64,000 bases of DNA. It comes from Hormiphora californensis (Eukaryota; Ctenophora; Tentaculata; Cydippida; Pleurobrachiidae). The stretch is taken from positions 2,896,847-2,960,846 of the forward strand of contig CM035355.1 in NCBI GenBank assembly GCA_020137815.1, in the 5' to 3' direction. The notes beneath the pieces were generated by a model, which did not search any database, was not told the DNA's origin, and worked only from the letters and a program-made list of their open reading frames with translations. A program made the translations under genes and the position numbers. This document shows positions 1 through 12,835 of this stretch, in pieces (the first letter of the stretch is position 1; each line of letters starts with the position of its first letter).

Positions 1-1667
1 TGGTTTTTTTGTTTACTGACGAGCTGTTATGGCCATATGCCGCTCCCGACGCCACTTTTAATTATAGTTCTCTCTGATTCTCCTCCAACAACCATGTCTG
101 GACGATACCGGGGGAAACATATGCCGCGTTGGATAGTCGCTCGATGATCTTAACATTGCAGTCGTCATTATCACATCATGTTGTTTGGAGTTTCCTAGTG
201 GTCATGTGATGAGTGGTGACTCATCTATTGTGTTTTTTGTTTATCAGAGCTCCTATAGAGCTCTGAAATGAAACCTCGGGAGGGAGAGAGAGGGGGGAGG
301 GAGAGAGTGAGAGCTGTAGATATTAATCCAATCACTATGGCTATATGGAGAGAGGGAGACACATCATACCGTTAAACATCTAGCACTGCTCATTTGCAGT
401 GTTGCCATGGTGACATATAGTTGCAGTCGCCACCTTGGTGATTTATAGGGGTTGGGAAATAGGTGGAGGGGAACGGGTGTTGTTTAGACCAGTAACCATG
501 GATACGCACCCAATGTGCTCCCTAGCGTCGAGGGTTTCCCCTTTCCCTTTTCCCCTCCCTTTCCCCTTTTCCCCCCCCCCTTTCCAATTTTCCTCACCCC
601 TTTCCCCCCCCCTCTCCTTCTCTTCTCTTCCTTTCCTCCCCTCTCAGAGACAAATCTTCATCTCAACCGACTCACTTATTACCCTCCCACTGAGCTCATC
701 ATGATCATTTCTCCTTGTTCTATTGCTTCATAGTAAGATGAATTCTATATGTTAGATGAGTGCTTGATCTGAAAGGATCATTTCACAATTTGTCCTATCT
801 TTTTGTCTTGCGATCTTGTGTCTTAATCACCGTCTGAACTGATATGGTTATCGAGAGAGTATAACGTCTCGGATTTGTTATAACGGAATTATTGCACAGC
901 CTAGCTTGTCAGTGGTCATTTCATCCTCACTTTGATTCAGGTTTTCATGAATCGTGTGATAAGTAGTGGTTAGCAATAAAATGTGTTCTAGATTGTTCGC
1001 AGATCATAATCAAATACCCAAGAATAAATGCCGGTCTCATTCTTTCTCTCTCTCCCCCTCTCTCCCCCTCTCTGACCCCTCTCTCTCTCCCCTCCAGCTC
1101 CCTCTTTCTTGCTAACTATGTCTCCTATCTCTCTCTCCCCCTCTCTGATCCCTCTCTCTCTCTCCCACACTCTCTCTCTTGGTGTTGCTAACTATGTCTC
1201 CTATTCTCCAGTTATAGTCTCGTTATCATGTCTGTAGTCTGCATTCCTTTCTCAATAGCTCATTAATTTAGGTCACTATGCAGTTAGAAGAGAAATACCT
1301 AGATATCTCTCCTATTTTCCCATACAAACTTGTAATCCGTTGTGTATCGTATCTCCCTTAGATTCGTAGCACCTCTCTCCTTATTAGTGAACCTCATTTA
1401 ATTATGATGCCAGTCTTTTCGTAGCAGACCATGTATATCCGATATAATTAGTTTTTCCCGTTAATTAGTTTTCTTGCACACCCGCGTGGCGGTGTTGAAT
1501 ATCGAGTAATTAGGTCCGGTATGCCATTATTGGCCCTAATTGCGTCTACACTGGGTTGGGTCCCCCGCTCTTTGTACCACGTGATATGGGAGATATATTT
1601 AAAAGGTTCCCCCCTCTCTCTAGCCCCCCATTTCTAATTAGTAACTCTTTGTTTCACAGCTTGAACC
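1..1667. other. Upstream non-coding region of the homeobox gene
   Basis: No convincing coding exon is visible. The stretch holds pyrimidine-rich runs at about 535-650 and 1040-1190. The bases just before the homeobox start (gtttcacag at about 1651-1659, eight bases before the ATG) look like a 3' splice site, so an untranslated leader exon probably lies further upstream. The short ORFs here are low-complexity translations of CT-rich DNA and are not genes. Confidence 0.5.
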
Positions 1668-3927
1668 ATGACTCCGAATACAACATCTACCACCGCCATC
1701 TCCAAGGACCAAGGGACAGCATTCCTCACCTCCCTCGACTCGCTCATCAAGAGATCTCAACTTGAGACCCAGCAGCTACTCAGCGTCCTAGAGCTCCTGA
1801 AACCTGAGGATCAGGACGGGGGTAAGGGTGCGGTGGATGTGGCTCCCTTATTGGGTCTGCTAGACCTAGATGCCCTGAAGCAGGAGGTTGAAGAACGTCA
1901 GCAGCAACAACAACAGCAGACCTCTGATCCTGTGGTGAAGGAGGAGCCTGATAATATGATGCCCGTTATCTCTCTGCCTGATGATAATCCTACCTCCCCT
2001 TCCTCCTCACCCAAACGAACACTAGAGGAACCCCACATAACTGTTGATGATGAGCCCTCCCCAAAACGCAGCCGACCTTCAGATGATGATATGGTGTTTG
2101 TACCTATCCAGGCATCCTTCCTACACGAGGTACTAAACGGGGATCCTAACTCTTCCATCCCTATATCCCGCATTCTAGCAGCTATTGGGAAACTATCTAC
2201 CTCAGTAGACAGCCCGCAGCAGACTAGTACCGTTCAGCAGGCACCCTCAACTCCTCCTTCATCATCCTCATCTCCCTCTAACAGCTCCTCAACTAACGTC
2301 CTCCGGTTCTGTGAGAGACGCTCCAACCCTCACTCAGTCGATGTGTTTCACTACCTTCCCGCCGACTCTAAAGTCTCGCCCTTCCTCAAATCGTCCCCAT
2401 CTTCACAAAGAAAGATCCTGGATGAGATAACTACTACAGTCATCAGTAAACCGGGACGGGGTCCGCCCTCCTGCAACAATAATAACATCCCCTACCACCT
2501 ACCTACAGCTAGTAACCTTGGTAATGGAGTGACATTAATGACGGAAGAGAACCAACTACACTCCCCTTCAAACGGAGAGGTTAGAGGCGGCATTTGCGCA
2601 GAACAACTTCCTCGCTAAGGATCACAGGGAGCAGCTGAGTTTGGAGCTGGGGATCCACGCTAGTCGGATCAAGGTGTGGTTCCAGAACAGAAGGGCGAGG
2701 AGGAAGAGGGAGGATCAGTTGAAGGAGAGGATAGCAGCCGCCGCTAAATCTGCTGCCAGTGAGACATGAGATGACAGATACTCTGTGATAAAGATAGTGA
2801 AAAATTGAAATTCCGTCATGTTGTAACGTGCTAGTCGGGAAAGATATGATAAATCTGTGACAGGTGTGATTTGGTTCGTGTTGGACAGCCTCTAAATGAC
2901 AATGAAATGGGTCCTGACTAGATGTGTGTGAGTAGTTTGAGTGGTTTCATGTTGACTTGGAAAGACAATAAATATAAATACTATGAGGGTGAATTTGTAT
3001 TGACTGGAGCTAGTGTGTGTTTGGAAGAGTGATTTAAAAGTATGTTTGTATTTTTTAAACTCTCTTGTACCAAAATTGAATCAGCTGTTTCTCTCTTTGT
3101 TGTTATCCGAATATATCCGTACTTCTGTCTTCTCTCACCGGTATTTTCAAGCTCTTTCACAATTACGAACCCAAAAAGCAAATTACTGTTTCCTGTAACA
3201 GTGTGACACCCGATTCAAGTGTTCATCAATTACCAAGTGTGTGCCACTCCCAGTAACCCCCAGGGAGTGTGTTTGCGAGGGGAATTCTCAAGGACTTTAT
3301 ATGGGTTAAAACTAGTTAGAATATGCTGCTGCAGTTTGCAGCAGGCCCTTCAGAACTGGGGCCCTGGGGCTACCGCCTATCATTCGATTCACTCATATAT
3401 CGTATCAGATTCAGGGTGATAGGATTAAAAGTAACCCCCAGGTTCCTAAGACGTCTTTACAAACAAACAAACAAACAAACCCCCATTTCAAAGATATCGA
3501 CAATCACCAACATGAGAATCATGGTGAATGGTGGTTGAAATTGTTACTCAACAATCACACTTGATATCACCCTGAATCACACTGAATCGCACTTGATATC
3601 CCTCTGAATCACACTTGATATCTCTCTGCAGATAACCGTGTAACGGAAGAGAATGATGATCTGATGCTGTTACAGGAGGAGCAGTCTGATGAGTGGCTGA
3701 ACCTTGGAAATAGAGGTGGCTCGCCTGCAGAAGGAAGTTGGAGACAGGTGAGAGAGAGGGCATGAGGGGGCCGGGGGATGGGGAGTGGAAGAGAGGAACT
3801 GAGAGGGAGATCACTAATCACTTGACTGTGTTCCTTTTACCCCACAATCCACATCACTTGTTGAATACTCAACAAACATATCCACTTCTAGAGATACGGT
3901 GATCAGAGCTCAAAAAGAGGCTCCTAG
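1668..3927 (+). CDS. Homeodomain transcription factor, three-exon model with one frame break
   Basis: Predicted nuclear DNA-binding transcription factor. The first about 290 residues are low complexity: a leucine-rich start, a Q7 tract, DDE/SP-rich patches (KRSRPSDDD) and a serine run. The homeodomain begins in the next frame at about 2545 (RTNYTPLQTERLEAAF) and ends with helix 3, IKVWFQNRRARRKRE (W48, F49, Q50, N51, R53). The +1 shift lies at 2541-2550. In the new frame TAA and TGA sit directly upstream, so either one excess base near 2547 or an intron ending there is needed. The reading can stop at TGA 2767-2769, with an AATAAA at about 2967. Alternatively GCCA|GTGAGA (exon end 2758) joins exon 3632-3747 (acidic, ends SWRQ) and a last exon 3892-3927 (RYGDQSSKRGS, stop); the phases match exactly. 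Class is unresolved: the Q50 and the arm resemble PRD-like as much as ANTP-like proteins. Confidence 0.75.
3240..3480 (+). mobile_element. Possible retroposon 3' end with (CAAA)n tail
   Basis: A roughly 240-bp non-coding block ends in a run of CAAA/AAAC units at about 3460-3480, a tail type seen on LINE/SINE 3' ends. No target-site duplication could be fixed. If the three-exon homeobox model is right, this lies in its last long intron. Shortly downstream (3555-3625) a short unit containing CACTTGATATC is repeated about three times. Confidence 0.3.
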
Positions 3928-4429
3928 GATAAAACACTATCCAAAGGAAGCGGAACAGCCTCACCTAGAGCGGTGTCCCTTGCCGGAGCAGTGAAACAGG
4001 TAAATGCAGGCTGTTTGTGTCTGGGGACTGGGGGGGGTAGCTGTCCTTTTAAGATAAGTCTTTGAGGACGTTCAATTTTAGCTGGGCTTGAAGTTGAACC
4101 AACTCTATTAATAATAAGTCTCCACTTCTGTTCTCGAGCAATAATTGCACTAAAACTACTGTCTAGCTACCGCACTAATAATCTACGCAATTGCACATTT
4201 TCCCAAGTGACAGAGGACTTCATAATGAAGTTTTATCTCTCTCTACCTTCTACCGAGGGGGTCCTAATAATTCCCCTCATAAAGCTGGCAATTATAAAAG
4301 GACCAATATTCATCGTGGGACTATCAGCTGGGAGAAATTGTAGTTTCGTTATTTCGTTACTCTTCTTGATCTGGGTTCCCTTATGGCTTCTCTTTTAAAA
4401 CCGCTCTATACTTTGTCTGGCGTAGTCTA

Positions 4430-5380
4430 TTTGGCGGCCGATCTGAGAATCAATCTGGCGTAGTTATGCTGAGGCAAATCTGCTGCATTTTCAGCTCCAC
4501 TAACGGCCCTTCTATCACTGCGCTGGCAAGCGCAAAGGTGACCATCCCCTCCCCCAGCCACGCGTGCCAGAGTGCAGTAATAACTTTTTTCAGTTTTTAG
4601 CCAAAAATGGCATTTTGCGACGCCCATAGGGAGGCCCCCACTGCACCGATCGGTCTGAAATTTGGTATACAGTGTCACATAGTCTAGATCTACTGTAGTT
4701 TAAAAGGGCAAGTCTCTATCTCTTTTAGTTTTAGAGATATGGTATCGTGAAAAAAGCAATAAATGTCCCGGGTCTATGTATCTATCTATGTATCTATGAC
4801 AGTATGGATGACCTATTTTAAAAAATTTAATCGTTTTGAAGAAAACAACCTAATAGAACTTCTCGTTTTTTGATTCAAAAAATGATCGTTCAAATGTGTA
4901 AAAGAATAGTTTTCATGTTTTAAAAGGGCCAACCCCAAAAACTCTTAAAAAAACTGTCATAAAGATAAAAGTTTTTTCAAAACAACCAAAATTTTTTGAG
5001 CTCAATTTCACCCTGAAAGGTTTGATTGAAAAAACGGAACCACACTTATGAAAGAAAATCGTCTAAAACTTTCAGAAACTTTTATCTCGTTTTTGTGAAA
5101 CCCCTTTTCCCAAAGGGGGTCTCAAATCCCCGTCTGGGGTTTTAAGATTTATGAAAATAGATATGACGAAAAAGGGTTTTTCGCCATAGCAAACCTCAAA
5201 TTTGGGCCCAAATCGATCTTAAAAACTAAAAGCATTTTAATCTAGATGAGCCTGATAATAATACATCCCTTTTTGGCGTTTTTAACGTCGTGACGTCACG
5301 CTTTGACCGTAATAATGACGTCAAAATTGAAATTTCTTTTTTTAGCGATTCCTGAGGGTTTTTACACGTCCAGCATGTCT
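4430..5380. repeat. Dispersed repeat, copy 1, with TGACGTCA-type motifs
   Basis: It shares the phrase CACTGCGCTGGCAAGCG (at about 4517) and the block around CTGAAATTTGG with copies near 12.84 kb and 61.2 kb. It ends in an area with TGACGTCACGC and AATGACGTCA (about 5290-5325). No long ORF is present. It is a member of a large non-coding, probably transposon-derived family, and its right side runs into the unreliable homopolymer stretch. Confidence 0.6.
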
Positions 5381-5383
5381 GAA

Positions 5384-5425
<42 letters not shown>

Positions 5426-6297
5426 GGGAAAAGGGGCCTTTTTTTAAAAACCCCCCCCCGGGGGGGGTTTGGGGGGGGGGGGGGGGGGAAAAAAGGGAGA
5501 AAAAAGGGGGGAAAAAAAAAAAAGGGGGGAGAGAGAGAGGGGAAAAAAAAGGGGGGAAAAAGAGGGGGGGAAAAAAAAAAAAGGGGAAAAAAAAAAGGGG
5601 AGGGAAAAAGGGGGTTTTTTTCCCCGGGCCCTTTTTTCCCCCCCCAAAAAATTTTTTTTAAAAAGAAAAAAAAAAAAAGGGAAAGGGAAAATTTTTTTAA
5701 AAAAATTTAAAACCAATTTTCCCCCTTTTTTTTTAAAAAAAAATTAAAATTTTTAAAAAAAATTTTTTTTAAATTTTTTTAAAAAAAAGGGGAAAAAACC
5801 GGGAAAAAAAAAGGGAAAGGGGAAAAAAGGGAAAAAAAAGGAAATTTTTTAATTGGGGGAAAGGGGGGTTTCCCCCTTTTTTTTTTTTTTTTTTTTTTGG
5901 GGGGAAAAAAAAGGGGGGGGGGGAAAAAAAAAAAAAAAAAAAAAAATTTTTTTCCCCCCCCCGGGGGGTTAAAATTTGTTCCCTTTTTTTTTAAAAAAAA
6001 AAAAAAAAAATTTTTTTGGTTAAATTTTTTTTTTCCCCCCTTTTTTTTTTTCCCCCCCTTTTTTTTTTTCTTTTTTTTTTTTACTTTTCCCCCCCCTTTC
6101 CCCTTTTTCCCCTTTTTTTCCCCCCCCCCTTTCCCTTTTTTTTCCCCCTTTTTTATTTTTTAAAAATTTTTTTTTTTTTTTTTTTCCCCAAATTTTTTTC
6201 CCCTTTTCCCCCCTTCCCCCTTTTCCCCCTTTTTTTTTTTTTCCTTTTTCCCCCCCCCCCTTTTTTTTTCCCCCCCCCTTTTTTCCCCCCCCTTTTA
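5381..6297. other. Homopolymer-stretched sequence, probable assembly artefact
   Basis: For about 900 bp the sequence is almost only runs of one base, 3 to 20 long, switching among A, G, T and C. Ordinary sequence resumes abruptly on both sides. This is not a microsatellite, since there is no repeat unit. It looks like a failed consensus or very low-quality read end. All ORFs here (Lys/Gly- or Phe/Pro-rich) are meaningless. Confidence 0.8.
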
Positions 6298-9200
6298 AGT
6301 GATGATTACCTGTATTCCCCCGATCGGAAGAAAGGAAATTTACTTTACAGAGTCAGGTAGGATGGGGAAGAAGACGTGAGGAAGTTGTATTTAGAGGAGA
6401 GAAGAGGGAGAGAGAGAGAGCGAGGAGCAGAGAGCGAGACGGGAGAGAGGGCGAGAGAGAACGGAGAGGGAGAGGGGCCCCGAGCAAGAGGAGAGAGAGA
6501 AAGGGAGAGAAGATGGGGGAGGGGAGAGAACGACGAGAGAGGAGAGAGAGAGAGAGTCGAGAGAATGAGAGAGAGGAGTCTATATCTCTATCTCCTATAG
6601 ATCTTCCCCTAACCCCGAAGATAATTTTTGGCCTACTCCTCTCCTCTCGCTCTCTCCTCTATTTTTACCATCCATATCCCACCCAAATTTTAAACTTCCA
6701 AATTTTTCCGGGCTATCTCATTTATTTACCTTTCAATTTTCCCTATCTCTCATCTCTCTTCCATTGTTCCATATGTCTCCACCCCTCTTGGTCTTTTCTC
6801 TTTTTTCCCCGGGTCGGGTACTTCATTTCAACAGTGGAATTGGTTAACGTTTTTGCCTTCTAGGTTTATTTGAAAACAGATTCCTCGTTTTTTCTTCCTG
6901 CTTCTTCTTGATGACTTTTTGAAATTGAATAGTAAAGACTAGATTTGCGATGTTACTCACTGTTTTGCAGTTTTTATTTCTCAATGTCAGTTTTAGAAAC
7001 CACTGTTTATGCTTCTGTCTTGCCCTAGTTTCTTACTTCCCCATTATTTAAACAGAGCGACTCCATTAAGATTAATTAGCTGGAATCTTTTAGGGAGACA
7101 GCAGTGTCCAAACGCGGATCTGCGTTATTTAGCTTGACAAGCATTGGAAGAATGTAAAAATAAAGGAGAGAGAGAGGAAATTTAAGAGTTTTGAAGAAGG
7201 GGAGAGGAAGAGAGAGCGGGAGAAAGGAGAGAGAGATTCCAATGATAATAAACTATCGCTACATCTAACAATAGTCTTTACTTATGCACATAATTGTTTA
7301 TCCTAGCCAAAGTCGCAGTGAACAAGCCTCCTCTTTAGTCTAATTAAGTGCTCTGGCATCTATAATTATGTAGTTAATGTTCGTTTAACGTTTTTTATAT
7401 TTTATTACTGGCCTATTTTCAAAGAAATGTTACATCCCTGATCCACATTTTTTCCGTTTAACTTCCACAAGAAAGTGAAAATATATTTTAAAACTAGAAA
7501 AATTTAAAGAATATGGTGTCCCGGCTTGTAAAAATTTACACTTACTAATAGTATTGGGAGCGCGGGGGTATATACGACCTGTTTAGTGGGGGCTAGTGCA
7601 TGTCCCAGCTGGTGCAATACAGCTCTGTAGTAGGTCCAATCTGCAATCTAAATCGGTGATTTCTCATTTTGGGATTCTTTATATCTCCACCCCTCAACAA
7701 ATTAAAATCGAAGGATATTCTAGAAAATTGCATTCTTTTCAGGTATTCTATTCTATTCTCCATCGCCAAGATGAATGCGAGATTCCCTATTCATTCTCCT
7801 CTCTCTCTATTCTCTTCTCTGCTCTCTCTCTCGCTCTCGGGAGAGAGAGCTCTCTCTGTCTCTCTCTCGCCTCTCTCTCTCTCTCATCTCGATCTCGCTA
7901 CTCTCTCCCTCTCTCCCTCTCTCCCTCTCTCCCTCTCCCTCTCTCTCTGATCTCTCTCTCTCTCTCTCTCTTTCTCTCCCTCCCTTTCTATCTAATATTC
8001 GCTTCATTATGTATGTCCTATTTTTCTGCACAGTAGCCTAACTCTGACACACAGGAAACATTATTGCAGCTCGATTCTTTAAATAACGCAGCAGTGCACG
8101 GCCAAATTCCGTTGTGTTTTAAACAGAATGAGCTTTTGTCGTTCAACTTGAACAACAAAAGCTCTACTCTACTACTCATGTTCTGTGTGCACGATGATTT
8201 TTAGAGAAACAAAAACATAATCAAAATTCAAATAAATTTGACCTTTTTCAGTATTGCACAGATCTACATTAGCTGTTTTGTTGTGTGCCGTAATGCTATA
8301 AATTGCTTTTGTCATGATCACAATGTTTAATAAGTGCAGGAAGAGCTGGAAACAAGGCGGCCGCGGTACTCTCTCCTTGGTTCCACCTTTCTTTAAATCC
8401 GTCTTTTCACTCTACAAGTTGAGACTCACTCTCCAATCTCTCTGAGGGAATCTAACACCTTGACACACGTGGCTTTTAGTTTCGAAATTTCAGTGTGATT
8501 TATGGGGCACCAGCTGATCATGATGAGAGTCGTTATGAAGAGTTGATACACAGTCCTGCTACACTAAAACAGTAGCACCAGCTGATCATGATGGTTATGA
8601 GTTGATACAGTCCTGGTACAGTCCTTGCCTTGATCGATCCTCTTTCTCTCTGCGGTTTGAGCAAAATAATACAGTCCCTATATGGCTGATTTGAAGAGAT
8701 AATGATAGTTTATAATAATGATAATGAGTAAAGAGGGGCTGACATAGAGAGAATTGTGGTTACATCTGAATTATTATTTTAGGATTGTGAAATGAGCTAT
8801 AGTTCTCGTATTACACGGTCGCTTGTAGTGGGAATACTGTAATGGAAAACGGAGACACTGTATGAAGACGCGCAACCGCGTCCAATCGGCGCGGTAGTAC
8901 GTGCTGACCACAAAGTACTTTTAACAGATTGTTGACAAAAGCACTCGCGCGTTACGCAAATTCCGCGCAGATTACTGTATTCTGCGTTACAGTATTTTCA
9001 CTGCAAGCAGCACTGTTAAGGTCATTGGATCATTATAAACTAGATAGATTCAAACTATAGGGACTACATATAAGAGTTTCCATAGGTAATGAATTACTTG
9101 CCCACCACTTGCTCAATATCAAGATTAAGATTGGGTTTTATAATCACACGTATACAGTCCCACTTCTAGCATAACCTGCAAGAACTCCTATCAAATCCTA

Positions 9201-10900
9201 CTTGTTGCCAAATTCCCTATAATTTTGTATATCTCGTGTGGTACTGCAGCACTACCCCTGATCCAGAGAGGATGGCAGAGAGAGTGGGAGTGTTCTATAT
9301 CGACACATGTCTAATGAGAATTGGCACAGTCCCCCCCCTATGACACACACTGTTCTCTACTGTTCTAGATGAGATACTACAGCTCTAGATGAGATGATGA
9401 TGTAGATATGAGATCTGACGCTACCACCGATATGAACTAAAGTGCTGTAGTTATTGCTGTAAATTGGCTGCTACATACCGCCTTTCATCTCATGACAAGA
9501 TGATTTATAAAGTCTTTTAGTCTTCAGGTTGTTATATTCGTTGCAGAACTGATAGGACCCCTTCTTTGTTCTCTCTCTCTGAACTTACTCAACAACTTTC
9601 GGAACTCTGTGCAGCTGCAGTAAAGCTTATAAAAGACTGTTTAACAAATATGGTAGCTAAGATATATAGTTCACTTCATAGTTCACTTCATGGCAGCTGT
9701 TAAACAGGTCACTTAGCGCTTCTAGGTAGTTCTTCCCGAGGTGTTTGTGATAAACAGGTAGTACATGTTGTATTGTATCAACTTATTTTTTTCTTGTTTT
9801 TTTCGTGTCTTCTCCGTACTAATTCTACTTGTTCTTCTCGAGCTGTATTTTTTCCCTGCCCGGGTGGATGCCGTAGGCATCCACCCGGATGCCTTTTTAC
9901 TTTGTAAAAAGGCATAGCAGGGTTAGAATTCGAAAACGACATTTTGGTATACTAACTAATCGGTAGAGGGACCATTTTGGTCACACTTTCGTTGCGAGGG
10001 GCAACCCGGTACCACCCGGTGTACTCAGCGTAGCAACTGAGCCGCGCACACAACAACAAGTTGCTCCTTTATCAAAACTTACAATGGCACAGTTTGATGG
10101 ACGTGTATGCGCGCGCCACTCAACAAAACATGAATAGCGCTGCCGCGTGTTTCGCGTGTTACATACACATTGTCATCTTGCGGGTCGAGTGTGAGAGGTT
10201 ATATAAGTAGTTAAGTTGGAATGTCAAAAGCTGGTTAGTAAGTGTCATGTGAGTAAACTAAGCTATGTGAGAAGTATACTGACAGCTAGATCGTATGCAT
10301 CTCACATTACATTATGACCAAGCCTTGATCCTGTTGACAGTGATACGTGAAACGGGTTGTTGAGTAAGAGTAACAAGAAACGGGAGGGCAGGGAAACACA
10401 GCATTATGAATACATAATGCAATGATTCTTGTTTGAGAAAAAAAACTCAACAGCTTTTACAGTGCTGTGGTAAATAGCATTTTGGGGAAGTTGGATTTAG
10501 GAACACCAACGAAGTGGTTAGGTGTTTAATGGTTACTGGTTAGGTGTTTATATTCTCAAATTCTGCAACCAGAATTTGCAAAAATTCCTTGCTAAATAAC
10601 TTAATTTGAAACCGAATTCCAGTTGATGCACGTGCACCGTGTCCTATCATAATATCCTTTGTTTTCTAAAAACCCTTCCACGTGTCATATCTCTCCCTTT
10701 GTTTGCCAGTGCAAGTTCTCTCCCCTTTTCTCCTCTTGTCCAAATACATCCCGTATAATCGTGTAGTCAGTCCATTAGCAATAGAGTTCAAACGAGGATC
10801 TAGTATTTGACTGAGAGAGTGGGTGAGTGAAATGGGATGCATCACTCACATCCATTATCCTAGACATAGCTATTGAGGGAGATCACAAAACGAGAGAAGG
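6298..10900. other. Gene-poor stretch with purine/pyrimidine-rich tracts
   Basis: No supported exon. It contains a GA-rich block (6395-6570), a TC-rich block (about 7795-7980) and an imperfect duplication around 8508-8640 in which a segment starting CACCAGCTGATCATGAT occurs twice. A double hairpin at 9854-9922 is listed separately. The ORFs over the GA and TC tracts are low-complexity artefacts. Confidence 0.5.
9854..9922. repeat. Double-hairpin palindromic insertion-like sequence
   Basis: The block begins CCCTGC and ends GCAGGG, and holds two adjacent perfect hairpins. The first has stem GGGTGGATGCC with loop GTA. The second has stem GATGCCTTTTTAC with loop TTT, apart from one end base. This cloverleaf-like layout resembles a small foldback element. 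No target duplication was found. No function is assigned. Confidence 0.5.
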
Positions 10901-12164
10901 GAGAGAGAAAGAATGTGAAACCATTTCGCTTGTTCTTGGGAACCGTTTCGCGTCTGATTGCACTCTATAATAAGAACTCAAAACATTTTAGTGCCACAAT
11001 CCTGACTAGACTCATACACACAAATAGTACCACTTGCTCGTAAGCACGAAACAGCCATTTCACTACTCTTTCTGTTATGCACGTTCACAATAACTATCGC
11101 TTCAGATATCTTAGTTCCTCCCAGCGCGGTTTGAACAAACTAATCTCAAAATTTTGTTTTATCGCGGGATCGCCTCATTTTTCATTATAGGTATATGCAT
11201 ATAAAATGTGTGGTGTTGTATGGGCTTAATATATCTTCCTTATAACTCATCTATTTGGGGTATTAAAATCATACCGAGTCCAATCTTTTAGCAGGGGCCC
11301 GGAAGAGGGCCCGAATAGAGGAGAGAGACGGAAAGAGAGATGGAACCCAGGAACCCCTCCTTCGCCTGACAGAGGGCACAATGGAGAGGCGACCTTCCGA
11401 GAAATTCAGAAGCATCCGGATGAGACACCCACCCGACTGAGGCGAAGACGTGAAATGGGAGCGGCAGACCCACGACGAGAGACGAAGAGAGACGGAGAGA
11501 GCGGAAGAGAGAGGTTGACCAGCCAAGAGACGAGGAAGAGACCAAAAGGAGGAGAGAGAGAAGAGAGAAGAGGTTAACCAAGGTGAAGGGGACGGGAGGG
11601 AAAAGGAGGAAAGAGAGAAAGAAGGAGAGGGAAGTCACTAACTCATAGTTAAACTGGGGATAAAGAATAGAGAGATAAAAAGAGCGAATAAAAGTAATGA
11701 AAGCTTGAAAGCTAAAGTTCAAAGGTTTGCGAATGCTGTGAATGGTGGTTTCTAGGTGGAGGCCGAGGTCCCAAGAGGGTGTCACATACAAAAAAATAGC
11801 GTCCCCCCAGGGATCTTTTGTTTGTGAATTTCGGGGGTTTTTGGGCTCTTAGCTCACCATCTTTCATTTGGCAGCAGTGGAAAAGGGTTGTTTATACAAG
11901 TGGGTCCCAATTTCCCGTAATAGGGGAATAATAGGAACAATGGAACATTTGGAACTCCAAATTTGGCTTTTTTAAAAAACTAATTCGACTGGTTACCCGT
12001 TCTGGTTTTATTTTGTTTTCGCTTGCCAAAAACTATTGAGAAAAAGTTAATATTGGTATCATACAAATCGTCGTGAATCAGTTTAATCCCCAAATTATGT
12101 TGTAAAGCCATAATTAGTGGAATCCTTTCTTTGTCCCCTAACTCCCTCAAACCCCCCCCTTTTT

Positions 12165-12264
12165 NNNNNNNNNNNNNNNNNNNNNNNNNNNNNNNNNNNN
12201 NNNNNNNNNNNNNNNNNNNNNNNNNNNNNNNNNNNNNNNNNNNNNNNNNNNNNNNNNNNNNNNN
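12165..12264. other. Assembly gap (100 Ns)
   Basis: Exactly 100 N bases, the usual placeholder for a gap of unknown length. ORFs that cross it are not real. Confidence 0.99.
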
Positions 12265-12835
12265 CGAGAAAGGAAAATTTTTTTGCCAGGAGAAGTGGGG
12301 GGGAAAAAAGGGAACCCCAATTCCCCATTGCCTTTTTCTTAAGAGGGGGAGCCCAAAAAAAAAGGGAAGGGAAGAAAAAAAAAAAAAGGGGGGGGGGGAA
12401 AAAACCGGGGGGGGGGCCCCCCCCTTTCCCCCCCCCCCCTGGGGTTTTCCTCTCATTCATTCTGGGCCTTTCCCTTGATGCACTTTAAAAGAACCCCCAA
12501 AAATTTTAAGTGCTAACTCACTTGATTTGTGGGGTTTGTGTCACTCCTCAGGAAAACTCGACAGGGCAATGAAATTTCCCTGGAGTCTGACAATGATGTC
12601 TAACCGCTGGTATAAAAAACTTTGTTTTCTTTTAAAAAACTGGGTTTTGTATTTTTTAGGGGCTAGACTCATCCCCACAAATAGTACCCTTCGGGTAACC
12701 CAAAAAACAGCCTTTTACACCTTTCTGTTTCAAGTTCAAAAATAATTTCCCCCTTTTTCCCAGATATCTTAGTTCCTCCCCGCTTTGAAACAAAACAAAT
12801 TCTCACTCTTTATTCCGGGGGTGCCTCTTATCATA

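Noticed and set aside
5303-6360. Lys/Gly- and Phe/Pro-rich ORFs
   Set aside because: Translations of homopolymer-stretched, unreliable sequence.
7596-8041. Ser/Leu- and Arg/Glu-rich ORFs over GA/TC repeats (also at 14.0, 21.2, 26.7, 29.1 and 50.4 kb)
   Set aside because: Dinucleotide repeats stay open in every frame; no other coding evidence.
11980-12488. ORFs crossing the N gap
   Set aside because: They contain about 34 unknown residues and error-rich flanks.
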